Source: Pseudidiomarina sediminum DSM 21906 (GTDB lineage: Bacteria; Pseudomonadota; Gammaproteobacteria; Enterobacterales; Alteromonadaceae). From it: DNA of 64,000 nt. The notes below the pieces were generated by a model. It saw nothing but the letters and a program-made list of their open reading frames with translations. It did no database searches and was not told the origin of the DNA. Below are positions 1 to 9,026 of the stretch, piece after piece (the stretch's first letter is position 1; each line of letters opens with the position of its first letter). The stretch is taken from NCBI RefSeq assembly GCF_000423165.1, contig NZ_AUHL01000005.1:248001-312000 (forward strand). Direction: 5' to 3'. Both the position numbers and the translations under genes were made by a program.

Positions 1-4
1 CTAA

Positions 5-310
5 TCAATCAATGACAAAGAGCTTATCAAAGCGAGAAATATCTAAGATTGATTTTACTTCCGGACGACAATTGATGATGTGAATCGCATTCACGTGATC
101 ACAAATTGCTTTGCGCATATTCAGCAACATTCCAAGCGCTGAACTATCTAGGTACTCAGTTTCGCGGAGGTCAACGTAGACATGTTGGGTTTCTTCACCC
201 AAAGAGCTATAGGCACGTCGAAAGTCATTAACCATACTAAAGTCAAACTTTCCTCGAATCGAAAGCGTGAGATCTTTGCCATCGTTAGAGATATGACGTG
301 ATACAGACAT
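5..310 (-). CDS. STAS-domain anti-sigma factor antagonist
   Basis: A 101-residue single STAS domain protein of the SpoIIAA/anti-anti-sigma type. The segment DSSALGMLL carries the serine that partner anti-sigma kinases phosphorylate in this family; by analogy the protein would switch a partner (kinase or HD/PP2C response regulator) between bound and free states in the cytoplasm. The ATG at 310 is chosen because AGGTGG lies six bases upstream; an in-frame start 60 bases earlier adds a tail with no family similarity. The following gene, where a partner kinase or phosphatase is often found, lies outside the window. The family is clear; the partner and the pathway are unknown. Confidence 0.85.
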   Translation of the reverse strand: MSVSRHISNDGKDLTLSIRGKFDFSMVNDFRRAYSSLGEETQHVYVDLRETEYLDSSALGMLLNMRKAICDHVNAIHIINCRPEVKSILDISRFDKLFVID

Positions 311-417
311 TAACCACCTACTCATTATTGTTATTATTGAACGAAATGAAGCTAAATAGTGCCAACTCAACCCAATAAAAACAAGTTATATCCACTTGTT
401 TTACGTTCAAAAAGATA

Positions 418-450
418 AATAAAAGCCAGTTTAATTAAACTGGCTTTTTA
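418..450 (-). terminator. Rho-independent terminator after the amidohydrolase pair
   Basis: A perfect 28-base palindrome (arms AAAAGCCAGTTTAA at 421-434 and its complement at 435-448) lies just past the stop of the minus-strand amidohydrolase gene and runs into a T-rich tract. The symmetry means it could also act on plus-strand transcripts. Its position fits termination of the two-gene amidohydrolase unit. Confidence 0.75.
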
Positions 451-464
451 TCTTAACAACTTGC

Positions 465-1748
465 TTAAGGCTTTTGCTTATATTTGCTATAGAGCTGCTT
501 GTGGCGGTTATTCAAGTCGACCTGACGCCCTTCAATAAAGAGCTGTTCCACATCTTGACCAATCGGGTCCAACAGATCGCCAGCAGAAATCACCAACGTT
601 GCTTGTTTACCAACTTCAATACTCCCTAAACGATCGGCAACGCCTAAGAACTCGGCAGGCTTCAGGGTAATCGCTTGTAGGGCCTGTTCAGGGGTTAAGC
701 CATAAGCCGCGGCATTCCCCGCCGCAAAAGGCAAGTTCCGAACGTCCCAATAGCCGGGGTAACTAATCGCGAAATCAACCCCAGCCGCAGCGAGCGCAGC
801 TGGCGTAGCAAAAGCTTGGTCAAAGCTTTCATCGTGACGGCTTGGCAAACCGAATGGCGCGCCAAATACCACGCGTACCTCTGCAGCAGCCAATTGGTCA
901 GCCATCCGCCACGCATCGCGCGCACCCATGAGTACCCAATCAAAACCATACTCTTTGGTGAACTCCATCGCTTCTTCGATTTGGCGTTTGTCGTTGGCAT
1001 GCACAAACAAGGTTGAACTACCATCAAACAATCCCAACATCGCTTCCCAACGCAAGTCGGTACCGTTCAACGCTCCGGCTTGCTTGGCGTCGTGGTAAGC
1101 CTTTGCTTGAATAAAAGCAGCTTCGACCTGTTTCCGCGCTTCGGCATTTGCTTTACGTTGTTCTTCCGGCGAGCGGCGCTCCCACCACGCATTGTTGATA
1201 CCCACACGTGGCCAATTTAAATGCACCCCAAGGTTTAAACGTTCAGCTGCATCTTCGTAAGTCCATCCATCGAGCTGCAATAAGCTTGAGCGTCCGGTAA
1301 TCAACTCGCCTTGCGGCACAACTTGCGCATGGGTGATGCCGTTGTAACGAATGGTTGGAATAACCTCAGAGTCAGGGTTATAAGCAACGTGACCACTAAC
1401 TTCCGGAGTCAAGAAGCCCGTTTCACCGGCATCTTCGGTGGCTCGCACAGCTTCAATTTCACGCAAGCCCAGCGTGGTATCCATCGCAATCACACTTGGG
1501 TACACATGCTTGCCAGTGACATCGATCACCAGTGCCTCTGCTGGTACGTCAAGGTCAACACCGACAGCAGAAATTTTACCGTCGATGAAGAGCACATCAG
1601 CCTCGTTCATCACCCCATTTGTAACCGTATGTAAGGTGCCATTTTGCAGCATGATCGGTTGTTGTTGTGGTGCTCCCGGTACAATGTCATGAGCGGCAGC
1701 GGTCAGCGATAAAGTTGCCGCAGTCACGGCAGTCATTAACTTCTTCAT
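465..1748 (-). CDS. Secreted amidohydrolase-like protein, metal site apparently lost
   Basis: A 427-residue protein with a Sec signal peptide ending near residue 19 (AAAHD). The fold is that of the amidohydrolase superfamily (imidazolonepropionase-like): a small N-terminal beta domain, then a barrel, then the usual C-terminal stretch GSIEVGKQATLVI. At the position where active members have a GxxDxHxH metal site, this protein reads PSVIAMDTTLG (residues 84-94), with neither histidine. It therefore may not be a normal metal hydrolase. It starts two bases after the stop of the 1030-residue amidohydrolase, so both are probably translated from one mRNA and may act together in the periplasm. Substrate unknown. 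Confidence 0.8.
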   Translation of the reverse strand: MKKLMTAVTAATLSLTAAAHDIVPGAPQQQPIMLQNGTLHTVTNGVMNEADVLFIDGKISAVGVDLDVPAEALVIDVTGKHVYPSVIAMDTTLGLREIEAVRATEDAGETGFLTPEVSGHVAYNPDSEVIPTIRYNGITHAQVVPQGELITGRSSLLQLDGWTYEDAAERLNLGVHLNWPRVGINNAWWERRSPEEQRKANAEARKQVEAAFIQAKAYHDAKQAGALNGTDLRWEAMLGLFDGSSTLFVHANDKRQIEEAMEFTKEYGFDWVLMGARDAWRMADQLAAAEVRVVFGAPFGLPSRHDESFDQAFATPAALAAAGVDFAISYPGYWDVRNLPFAAGNAAAYGLTPEQALQAITLKPAEFLGVADRLGSIEVGKQATLVISAGDLLDPIGQDVEQLFIEGRQVDLNNRHKQLYSKYKQKP

Positions 1749-1750
1749 TC

Positions 1751-4700
1751 TTAGTGGTCTCCGTGGCTATGAGCGGTAAACGTCTGTAACCAAGTATCGT
1801 GCTCAGTATCACAATGCCAAGTAGGTTGCTCTGGCTTATAGCCATTAGCTGCCCCCTTGCTCGCATTCGGATCAGCAAGTACTTTTTGGATCAGCGCTTG
1901 TTTTTCATCGCGCAGCGCGACACGTAAGGCTTGATCCTGCTCACGGTTAAAGAAGTTACGGGCGTTGATCCAGGTCTGTTCCACCCGCGCGTACGAACTC
2001 AATGGGTGATGATTCCAGATCACAAAGTCAGCATGCTTGCCTTCTTTGATACTGCCGACATACGCGTCTATTTTTAGCTGCTTCGCTGGATTCAATGTCA
2101 CCATTTTCAAGGCTTCATGCTCATCCATGCCGCAGTAAGTCACTGACTTCGCAGCTTCGGTATTTAGGCGGCGTTGTAAGTCATTACTATCAGAGTTGAC
2201 GCTGGTCAGTACGCCTTTATCGGCCATCAAACAGGCGTTTTGCGGAATCGCATCATAGACCTCAAATTTGTACGCCCACCAATCGGCAAAGGTTGAGCCA
2301 CCGGCACCATGCTTCGCCATTTCTGAGGCCACTTTGTAGCCCTCAAGAATGTGCGTAAAGGTGGTCAGAGTGAAGTTGAACTCTTCTGCCAAACGCAGCA
2401 GCATTAGAATTTCAGACTGAACGTAACTGTGCGCATGCACGAAACGTTGACGATCTAAAATCTCTAGCAAGGTTTCTAAACGATAGTCAGGGCGTGGTGC
2501 TGCTGTCTGCTTGCGCTCGCTACGACTAAGTTTTTCGTAAGCTTGCATGCGCTCGCGATACTCAAGCGCCGCAGTAAAGCCATCTCGCATCAAGGTTTCA
2601 ACGCCCATACGCGTTTGTGGGTAACGCGTACTGAGCCACGATGGGTAGCGGCTTTGCTTAACGTTCTCACCGAGTGCAAATTTAATTGACGGCGGCGCTG
2701 CATCAAACTTCATTTGATCCGCGGTTGCGCCCCAGCGCAGTTTAATCACCTGTGCTTGTCCGCCCATTGGGTTCGCTGAACCATGGAGCAGTTGCGCCAT
2801 TGTTGTACCGCCCGCGAGCGAACGATAAATATGAATATCATCAGGGTTAAGCACGTCACCAATGCGGACTTCAGCGGTAATCGCCTCTGAGCCTTCATTG
2901 ACGCCACGGTCAATCGCAATATGCGAATGCTCATCGATGATACCTGGCGTTACATGCATGCCAGAGGCATCAATCACGGTGTAGCCCGACGGCGTGTTCA
3001 AGTCCTGACCAATGCGATAAAACTCACCATTGCGTACCAAAATATCGGTGTTTTCTAACACCCCCGCCTCATCAGCGGTCCAGACCGTGGCATTTTTAAT
3101 GTGTAAGTTCTGTCGCTCAGGCAAGCCATCAAGGCCGTAAGCCACATTTGGATAGGTCAACCGGCTCACATAATCCGCTGTCGCCTGAGGCGACGATGCG
3201 GCCGTTGCATCTGCAGCGGTGGTATCGACCTGACGTTGCGCATCAAACGCGTGCGAACTGCCATCCGGGGCAATGGCAATGCCGCTAAAACGTTGCTCCG
3301 CAGCTTGTTCCAAACGCACACGCCAAGCACCTTGCTGTCCTGCCAAGTTGGCGTCAACCACAAAGCTTAAGGTGCCATCATCACGACGCACCGAACGCAG
3401 CTTGCTGCTCTCCTCACCTTGCTTCAAACTGCCACTGACGCGGCTTTCACCTTGTAAAACAAAGCTCACGCTTGCACCAGCGATGGTGGCCTGCAACTCA
3501 CCGGCAAAATCAGCGCGACGCAAAGGGGCGAACTCAGTTTCTTCACCTTGTAACCAGACCGACTTAATCGTCCCTTCAGTAAACAGGTCCCCCTCAGCAA
3601 CAACAAAGTCAGCCATGTATCCAGGCGCTAAGCGGCCTGCTTTGTCACTCACCCCGGCAATCTGCGCCGGAACTGTTGTCAAAGCAGCTAAAGCACGCTC
3701 AGCACTTAGGCCATGGGCAATCGCTTTACGTAGGTTTGGCCAAAAATCAGCGGCTTTACCCAATTGGTGCAAGGTAAAGGAGAAATCAATATCGGCTGCG
3801 GCCAGCGCGGCAGCATTCCCCGGAGCACGCTCCCAATGACGCAAATCAGCTAAGTCAACATCAAGGTCATCGTTTACGCCAGAAAGCTCAGGCGCTGCCG
3901 GGAAGTTCAACGGCAAAATAATCGACGATTGCGTGGCCTTAATGGCGTCGAGGCGACTGTATTCATAGTTTGAGCCAACGTAAGTGACTGGCACTTCAAA
4001 GCTGCTAAACAGCGTGTGTGCGCGTAACAATGACTTATCATCAGCGACTTTAAATACCATACCTTCACGTTCAATCGGGGCAAGCTCTGCCAACGCCGCG
4101 TTATATTCAACCGGACCGTTGTAGCTATCTTTGCCGTACGCTTGCTCGTACCAATTGGCATCGGACAAAGTTTGTCGGATTAAGGCGATAGAACCCATTA
4201 ATGAGCTAGGGTATTGCTGTTGCGACGTGCCCTTATCAAACGAGCCAAAGTGACGCGCTTGCGCACGATAAATCACGTTGTTGGCAATCTTATCTGCCAG
4301 TGATAGCGTGACCGCTTGGCCTTGGAAAATACCGTCAAGCCGCGCACTTTGCACCGCCGTAAAGCCTTGAGCAATATAGTCTTGCGCTGCCTTGGTGTCG
4401 CTGGCAGCGGCATCGACCCACTGTTTTTGGGCATGAATGGCGTCGTTCGCGGCATTTCCGCCTTCGCGTTTATTATTGTACTGCGGCTTGGTTGAGAACC
4501 AAGGTCCCCGCTGCGCCTGCTCTGGGGTCGGTACGCCGTAATTGCTGTAGGCGTCGATAAAGCCCGGATAAATCGTATGGCCGGTTAAATCGATCACGCG
4601 CGCGCCTTCTGGTGCGCGGTTATTTTTGTTAATGCGTTCAACTTTGCCGTTGCGAATAACGAGCGTCGCGTTTTCTAAGGTGGTACCTGGTTCGGTGACG

Positions 4701-4843
4701 ATGGTCGCGTTTTGCAATGCCACAAACTGCGACGAATTGTCATGAAGCCCCTGTATGGTGGTGGTTTGCGACGCGCTGGCTAACGCTGGCAGCGCTGCGC
4801 ACATCGCCACCGCCAACTTACTCAGGCGGTTACTTCTAAGCAT
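1751..4843 (-). CDS. Secreted two-module amidohydrolase
   Basis: A 1030-residue exported protein (signal peptide to about residue 25, ASASQ) with two amidohydrolase modules joined by a beta-rich linker. The N-terminal module (about 35-435) has GFIDAYSNYG at 94-103 in place of the metal-binding HxH. The C-terminal module (about 570-1000) keeps GIIDEHSH (His639, His641), further histidines at 803, 805 and 831, and an SDS motif near 884, so it is the likely catalytic half. The C-terminal tail is histidine-rich. Imidazolonepropionase-like relatives cleave cyclic amides or peptide-like bonds; the substrate here is unknown. It is first in a two-gene unit with the smaller paralogue at 465-1748. Confidence 0.85.
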   Translation of the reverse strand: MLRSNRLSKLAVAMCAALPALASASQTTTIQGLHDNSSQFVALQNATIVTEPGTTLENATLVIRNGKVERINKNNRAPEGARVIDLTGHTIYPGFIDAYSNYGVPTPEQAQRGPWFSTKPQYNNKREGGNAANDAIHAQKQWVDAAASDTKAAQDYIAQGFTAVQSARLDGIFQGQAVTLSLADKIANNVIYRAQARHFGSFDKGTSQQQYPSSLMGSIALIRQTLSDANWYEQAYGKDSYNGPVEYNAALAELAPIEREGMVFKVADDKSLLRAHTLFSSFEVPVTYVGSNYEYSRLDAIKATQSSIILPLNFPAAPELSGVNDDLDVDLADLRHWERAPGNAAALAAADIDFSFTLHQLGKAADFWPNLRKAIAHGLSAERALAALTTVPAQIAGVSDKAGRLAPGYMADFVVAEGDLFTEGTIKSVWLQGEETEFAPLRRADFAGELQATIAGASVSFVLQGESRVSGSLKQGEESSKLRSVRRDDGTLSFVVDANLAGQQGAWRVRLEQAAEQRFSGIAIAPDGSSHAFDAQRQVDTTAADATAASSPQATADYVSRLTYPNVAYGLDGLPERQNLHIKNATVWTADEAGVLENTDILVRNGEFYRIGQDLNTPSGYTVIDASGMHVTPGIIDEHSHIAIDRGVNEGSEAITAEVRIGDVLNPDDIHIYRSLAGGTTMAQLLHGSANPMGGQAQVIKLRWGATADQMKFDAAPPSIKFALGENVKQSRYPSWLSTRYPQTRMGVETLMRDGFTAALEYRERMQAYEKLSRSERKQTAAPRPDYRLETLLEILDRQRFVHAHSYVQSEILMLLRLAEEFNFTLTTFTHILEGYKVASEMAKHGAGGSTFADWWAYKFEVYDAIPQNACLMADKGVLTSVNSDSNDLQRRLNTEAAKSVTYCGMDEHEALKMVTLNPAKQLKIDAYVGSIKEGKHADFVIWNHHPLSSYARVEQTWINARNFFNREQDQALRVALRDEKQALIQKVLADPNASKGAANGYKPEQPTWHCDTEHDTWLQTFTAHSHGDH

Positions 4844-5024
4844 CGTTATCCCCTTGAATTGTTCTTGTTCGGTAAGGTTTTAGGTTTAAAATAATTGTTA
4901 ACTAGCTTACATTAAGTGGAATGATGCGTTAAGCGCAATCCATTAAGGGATAAACAGCGTAGTTCAATCGGTAAAGCGTTGTATGATGATTGAGCTGCAA
5001 TATTTAATACAGAGGAGTTGTTTC

Positions 5025-5489
5025 ATGTTATCAAAAGTAGTTAAAACGACTGTGGTTGCTCTTGCTATCGCCGGCAGTACAGCAGTGCTTGCACAGCACG
5101 CCTTTAATGATGCGGACAAAGCCGTTGAGTACCGCCAAAAAGCCTTTTCTATTATGCAAAACAACTTTGCTTACATGGGCGATATGGTGAAAGGTGATGT
5201 GGCATTTGATGCAGCCATTTTCGCTGAGCGCGCAGAAACCTTTGCCAAGCTTGCCGGTGTACCTTGGACAGGTTTCTCACAAGAAGGCGCAATGCCAGGC
5301 GACAATACTGATGCTTTGCCAGCAATTTGGGATAATTGGGATGACTTCCAACAGCGCGCTGCAGACTTCCAAAAAGATGCAGATAATCTAGCTGTTGCTG
5401 CGCGTTCTGGCGACCAAGGTGATATTCGTTCAGCCTTTATGGCCGCGGCAAAAAACTGTAAAGGTTGCCACGACCAATATAAAGACTAA
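5025..5489 (+). CDS. Cytochrome c' (class II c-type cytochrome)
   Basis: A 154-residue periplasmic protein with a signal peptide (cleavage after VLAQ or nearby) and a C-terminal CKGCH haem-binding motif at residues 145-149. Haem attachment at the C terminus of a four-helix bundle is the hallmark of cytochrome c'. Family members have high-spin haem and bind nitric oxide and carbon monoxide. The start at 5025 is supported by AGAGGAG eight bases upstream and by the signal peptide; the upstream in-frame ATG at 4983 has neither. The gene converges on a cytochrome b561 gene whose stop is five bases away; the two are likely redox partners, an inference from position. Confidence 0.92.
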   Translation: MLSKVVKTTVVALAIAGSTAVLAQHAFNDADKAVEYRQKAFSIMQNNFAYMGDMVKGDVAFDAAIFAERAETFAKLAGVPWTGFSQEGAMPGDNTDALPAIWDNWDDFQQRAADFQKDADNLAVAARSGDQGDIRSAFMAAAKNCKGCHDQYKD

Positions 5490-5494
5490 CGCGA

Positions 5495-6124
5495 TTAAGC
5501 CCAGAAATACCAGCCGCTGGCAGCGAGCAACGCTGCCACGGCCCACGCAATAAGACTTGGCCGTAAACGTGGCGCAGTCACATTCTCTCGCTTTCCGTGC
5601 AGCATCGCCGCCAACAAATTAATGCCTCGCAAGCGATACACTACAATCGCGAAAACATGCAAGCCAACCAAGGCTAGCAGCACATTAAAATTCCCTTCAT
5701 GAATATCGGTCAACGTACCTTGCCAATCGCCACTCACAAGACTCGCAAGAGGGCCTGAGAAGAAGATCTCATCAGTTGCGAATAAGCCCGTGGTAAGCTG
5801 CACTGCCAGTACCAGCCACAAGGCCAACACCGCCCAGCCCCCCATGGCGTTGTGGGTATTACCCGGGGTATAGTTCTTTGCACGCATATGCTTCGCGTGT
5901 GCTAGTACTTCTCGCGGGCCGCGGACAAAAGCGCGGAAACGCGCATTTTCGCTCCCCACTAATGCCCAAACAAGACGCGCAAGTAGCAAGCTACCTAAAA
6001 CAATGGCGATCTTTAGATGCCATTCCATCTCACCGTTTTCCCCCGTCCACCAAAGGCCTGCTACAGCCAAGACCATTAACCAATGGTAGCCGCGGACAAA
6101 ACTATCCCAAATTTTTACCTTCAT
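5495..6124 (-). CDS. Cytochrome b561-family membrane protein
   Basis: A 209-residue integral membrane protein of the cytochrome b561 / Ni-Fe hydrogenase b-subunit family. Four main hydrophobic segments are visible, with candidate haem-ligand histidines in YHWLMV near the N terminus, in the central THNAMGG segment, and in the third and fourth helices (DIHEGN, GLHVFA), plus a fifth hydrophobic segment at the C terminus. Such proteins pass electrons between the quinone pool and a periplasmic c-type haem protein. The gene is convergent with the cytochrome c' gene, an association common in proteobacteria, which makes cytochrome c' the most likely partner. Confidence 0.88.
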   Translation of the reverse strand: MKVKIWDSFVRGYHWLMVLAVAGLWWTGENGEMEWHLKIAIVLGSLLLARLVWALVGSENARFRAFVRGPREVLAHAKHMRAKNYTPGNTHNAMGGWAVLALWLVLAVQLTTGLFATDEIFFSGPLASLVSGDWQGTLTDIHEGNFNVLLALVGLHVFAIVVYRLRGINLLAAMLHGKRENVTAPRLRPSLIAWAVAALLAASGWYFWA

Positions 6125-6294
6125 TGTTGTTCGCCTTTGCCGAAATTGATCGTCATTATGTTAGCGCTAATTTCTTACAACGAGAAGACGCTCAATTGAT
6201 CCTGCGCATGATTTCGCTCGTTCCCCATAACATCGCTTTTTAGTCACGACTTTGTTAAGTTAACCAGCGAAGAGATGTTGAGGAGGTTTTCACG

Positions 6295-6672
6295 GTGGCA
6301 TCAAATTTATGTGTTTTAATTGTCGACGATGACTTCATTTCGCAAGAGGTTGTCAAAGCGATGCTTAGCTCGTTTACGCACGTCACAACATACGTCGCTG
6401 CGAGCGGAGCTGAGACCTTACAACAGTTAGCACAGATACAACCGCAATTGATCTTACTTGATCATGAACTGCCTGATACGACCGGAGAAGCCTTGCTGCA
6501 ACAGATTCAACAACAGCACCCGTCAGGCGCTGTCATCGCCATTGTCACTGGCCATCAGGCAGATGCCCTTCGCGCCCACTACGCGAGTTTAGGCACCCAC
6601 CATCTGCTCCAAAAGCCGTTAGCTCCCGCCGACCTTGCTGAGTTGGTGCGCATCGCCAGCACTGGCGAGTAA
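6295..6672 (+). CDS. Single-domain response regulator (receiver only)
   Basis: A 125-residue stand-alone CheY-like receiver domain. Acidic residues 11-13 and phosphoacceptor Asp56 (LILLDHELP), switch Thr85 and Lys107 (QKP) are all in place, so it should be phosphorylatable. There is no output domain, so it probably works through protein contacts or as a phosphorelay shuttle. The start is GTG with a perfect AGGAGG eight bases upstream. Its last 54 bases overlap the end of tyrA on the opposite strand. No cognate kinase is adjacent; the hybrid kinase at 16 kb is only one of the possible sources of phosphate. Confidence 0.88.
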   Translation: MASNLCVLIVDDDFISQEVVKAMLSSFTHVTTYVAASGAETLQQLAQIQPQLILLDHELPDTTGEALLQQIQQQHPSGAVIAIVTGHQADALRAHYASLGTHHLLQKPLAPADLAELVRIASTGE

Positions 6673-7773
6673 GCGCTGGCTATCCTCGAGGAACTTCTTC
6701 GAAAATTCACCGAAGTACTGCCCAACTTCGGTGAACTTCTGCGTAAACTGTGATTTTTCACCTCGCTCAAGATGACTTAATGTCTCATTAAAGGTATCGA
6801 GGTAGCGTCGCATCATGGCAAAGTTTTCTGGGTGCGCCAAAATAATATCAGCATAAAGGTCAGCGTTTTGTGCGAACAAACGTCCGACCATCATTAACTC
6901 TAGTCGGTAAATCGGTGAGCTAAGATCCAATAGTTCTTGGATATTGGCATGTTCCGCTTGTAAATGTGCGCCATACACGAACGTTGATAAGTGACGCATC
7001 ACCTGGATAAAGCCCATTGCCTCGTCATGACGCGCAGCGGTCGTTTGATATAACTGGGCGCCCCAACGCTTTAACGTTTCCAACAACCATTGATAGGCTT
7101 CAGCTTGGCGGCCATCCGTCACGACAATCAACTGCTTCGCTAGGGTCGCCAATTGAGGTCCAAACATCGGGTGCAAGCCCACCACTGGACCTTGGTGTTG
7201 TGCCAACATCGCCTGCATAGGTTTCACTTTAATACTGGTAATATCGGCAAGCACACAATGCTCAGGCAGCGGCGGTAGTTGCGCGATCAGGTCACAGGTA
7301 ATGTCTATCGGAACCGCAAATAACACGAGATCAGCCTTGGGCCACCACTGCGCTGCAGCTTGCCAATCGTTTGGTCCCAGACGAAATACCTCAGCACCAG
7401 CTTCGGCAAAACGTTCCGCAAAGAAGCCGCCGAGGGCACCATCACCACCTACGACAACAATGGTTTTATCTTCAAGGTGAACATCTGCGGCTTGTTGCTG
7501 CAAGTATGACTCTCGCATCACACGACGCAGCACATCTTCAATCAGATCAGGAGAAAGGCCCACAGCCTCTGCCTCTGCACGACGCGCGCTGAGCAATGCA
7601 GCCTCACGCTCTGGCACATACAACGGCTGACCAAGCGCGCGTTTCACCACGCCTACCTCAGTGGCAAGCTGACGGCGCTGCTGCAAAAGTTGTAACAAGG
7701 CACTATCGGTCGCATCAATGGCTTCGCGTAACTGCGCTAAACGTTGAGCTGGGGATGCTGTGGCTTCTGACAT
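6619..7773 (-). CDS. tyrA: Bifunctional chorismate mutase / prephenate dehydrogenase
   Basis: A 384-residue enzyme of tyrosine synthesis in the cytoplasm. Residues about 10-95 form an AroQ-type chorismate mutase (chorismate to prephenate). From about 105 an NAD-binding dehydrogenase (VVVGGDGALGGFF) oxidises and decarboxylates prephenate to 4-hydroxyphenylpyruvate. Domain order and length match enterobacterial TyrA (373 residues), with about ten extra C-terminal residues that run into the convergent receiver gene. No aroF or pheA lies beside it, so the gene is probably transcribed alone, ending within or past the receiver gene. Confidence 0.95.
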   Translation of the reverse strand: MSEATASPAQRLAQLREAIDATDSALLQLLQQRRQLATEVGVVKRALGQPLYVPEREAALLSARRAEAEAVGLSPDLIEDVLRRVMRESYLQQQAADVHLEDKTIVVVGGDGALGGFFAERFAEAGAEVFRLGPNDWQAAAQWWPKADLVLFAVPIDITCDLIAQLPPLPEHCVLADITSIKVKPMQAMLAQHQGPVVGLHPMFGPQLATLAKQLIVVTDGRQAEAYQWLLETLKRWGAQLYQTTAARHDEAMGFIQVMRHLSTFVYGAHLQAEHANIQELLDLSSPIYRLELMMVGRLFAQNADLYADIILAHPENFAMMRRYLDTFNETLSHLERGEKSQFTQKFTEVGQYFGEFSKKFLEDSQRLLASAGDAHQLSKVGGS

Positions 7774-7830
7774 TCATTAAACTCCTAAGGCGTGGGCAAG
7801 CGAGACTTCATTGTGCCTTATTTTGGCCAT

Positions 7831-7858
7831 AAAAAAACCCGCCAGAGGCGGGTTTTTT
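7831..7858 (-). terminator. Terminator of the rpsP-rimM-trmD-rplS operon
   Basis: A hairpin with arms AACCCGCC and GGCGGGTT around a four-base AGAG-type loop, flanked by A and T runs on both sides. It sits directly after the rplS stop and before tyrA, so it ends the ribosomal operon and could also work on plus-strand transcripts. Confidence 0.85.
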
Positions 7859-7875
7859 CAGGTTTGCGAGAAACC

Positions 7876-8235
7876 TTATGACAACTTCTCGCGGATACGT
7901 GCAGATTTACCTGAACGCTCACGCAAGTAGTAAAGCTTAGCACGACGTACCGCACCTTTACGCTTCACTTTGATGCTGTCGATGATTGGGCTGTGCGCTT
8001 GGAATGTACGCTCAACACCTTCACCATTTGAAACTTTACGAACCGTGAATGAAGAGTGCAAACCACGGTTGCGTTTAGCGATAACCACGCCTTCAAATGC
8101 CTGAACACGCTCACGGCTACCTTCAACAACCTTAACATTAACGACCACTGTATCACCCGGTGCGTAGTCCGGAAGGTCGGTTTTCATTTGTTCGTCTTCG
8201 ATCGCTTTGATCAAATTTTGACTTACTTTTGCCAT
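7876..8235 (-). CDS. rplS: 50S ribosomal protein L19
   Basis: A 119-residue protein matching bacterial L19 over its full length (E. coli 115 residues): N-terminal AIEDEQMK, the central [10 protein letters not shown] segment, the [12 protein letters not shown] motif and the basic C terminus [14 protein letters not shown]19 sits at the 30S-50S interface and takes part in an intersubunit bridge. It is the last gene of the rpsP-rimM-trmD-rplS operon and is followed by a strong terminator. Confidence 0.98.
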   Translation of the reverse strand: MAKVSQNLIKAIEDEQMKTDLPDYAPGDTVVVNVKVVEGSRERVQAFEGVVIAKRNRGLHSSFTVRKVSNGEGVERTFQAHSPIIDSIKVKRKGAVRRAKLYYLRERSGKSARIREKLS

Positions 8236-8255
8236 AATAGCCTCACTTTCCTAGG

Positions 8256-9026
8256 TTAACCGCCCGCCGCAGCGTCGGCTTGATGCTCATGTATATAAGC
8301 GTCGAGCAGCTGTTGCTGTTCGTCAGTCAGAGCTAGGTCATTTAACAATTCTGGACGTCGGAGCCAAGTTCTACCAAGAGCTTGCTGCAAACGCCAGCGT
8401 CTAATTTGTTCATGGTTGCCACTCAGTAATACCGGTGGCACAGCCTCACCATCGAGCACTTCTGGTCGTGTATAGTGTGGGCAATCCAGCAAACCTGCGG
8501 CAAAGGAATCTTCTTCTGCTGAGCCCTGATGACCGAGAACGCCTGGAACCAGACGCGCTACACTATCAATCATGACCATTGCGGGTAGCTCACCACCACT
8601 TAACACGTAATCTCCAATCGACCATTCTTCATCAACGTGGCGTGTAATCACGCGTTCATCGATGCCTTCATAGCGACCGGCGATTAAGATGAACTTGTCA
8701 CGCTGTGCCAATGTTTGCACACCTGCATGATCAAGCTTGCGACCCTGAGGTGATAAATACATCACCTTGGTATCGGCTCCTAGTTGTTGCTTGGCTGCTG
8801 CAATCGCATCAGTGAGCGGTTGCACCATCATCAACATACCAGGCCCACCGCCATAAGGACGGTCGTCTACGGTGCGATGTTTATCGTGAGTAAAATCACG
8901 CGGATTCGTAAGATGAAGCTCTAACAACCCATCGCGAACGGCTCTACCCGTTACACCGTTGTCGGTAATCGCTTGAAACATTTCAGGAAACAGCGTAATT
9001 ACGCCGACCTGTAATTTCTCAGCCAT
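8256..9026 (-). CDS. trmD: tRNA (guanine37-N1)-methyltransferase
   Basis: TrmD uses S-adenosylmethionine to make m1G37 next to the anticodon, preventing frameshifting. The SPOUT knot region is visible ([27 protein letters not shown]) after the N-terminal VITLFPEMF. The ATG at 9026 overlaps the rimM stop in a TAATG junction and gives 256 residues, as in E. coli (255). A start 18 bases earlier is possible but adds an unmatched MAVGLL. The gene is third of four in the operon and is translationally coupled to rimM. Confidence 0.97.
   Translation of the reverse strand: MAEKLQVGVITLFPEMFQAITDNGVTGRAVRDGLLELHLTNPRDFTHDKHRTVDDRPYGGGPGMLMMVQPLTDAIAAAKQQLGADTKVMYLSPQGRKLDHAGVQTLAQRDKFILIAGRYEGIDERVITRHVDEEWSIGDYVLSGGELPAMVMIDSVARLVPGVLGHQGSAEEDSFAAGLLDCPHYTRPEVLDGEAVPPVLLSGNHEQIRRWRLQQALGRTWLRRPELLNDLALTDEQQQLLDAYIHEHQADAAAGG

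Noticed and set aside
3273-3839. 188-codon frame antisense to the two-module amidohydrolase
   Set aside because: It mirrors the codon pattern of the real gene, has no ribosome site, and the composition of the product is unlike a folded protein.
4956-4980. Sequence resembling a tRNA D-arm (GTAGTTCAATCGGTAAAGCG)
   Set aside because: No acceptor stem, anticodon arm or T arm follows, and no integrase is nearby. Chance or an old remnant; it overlaps the cytochrome c' upstream region.
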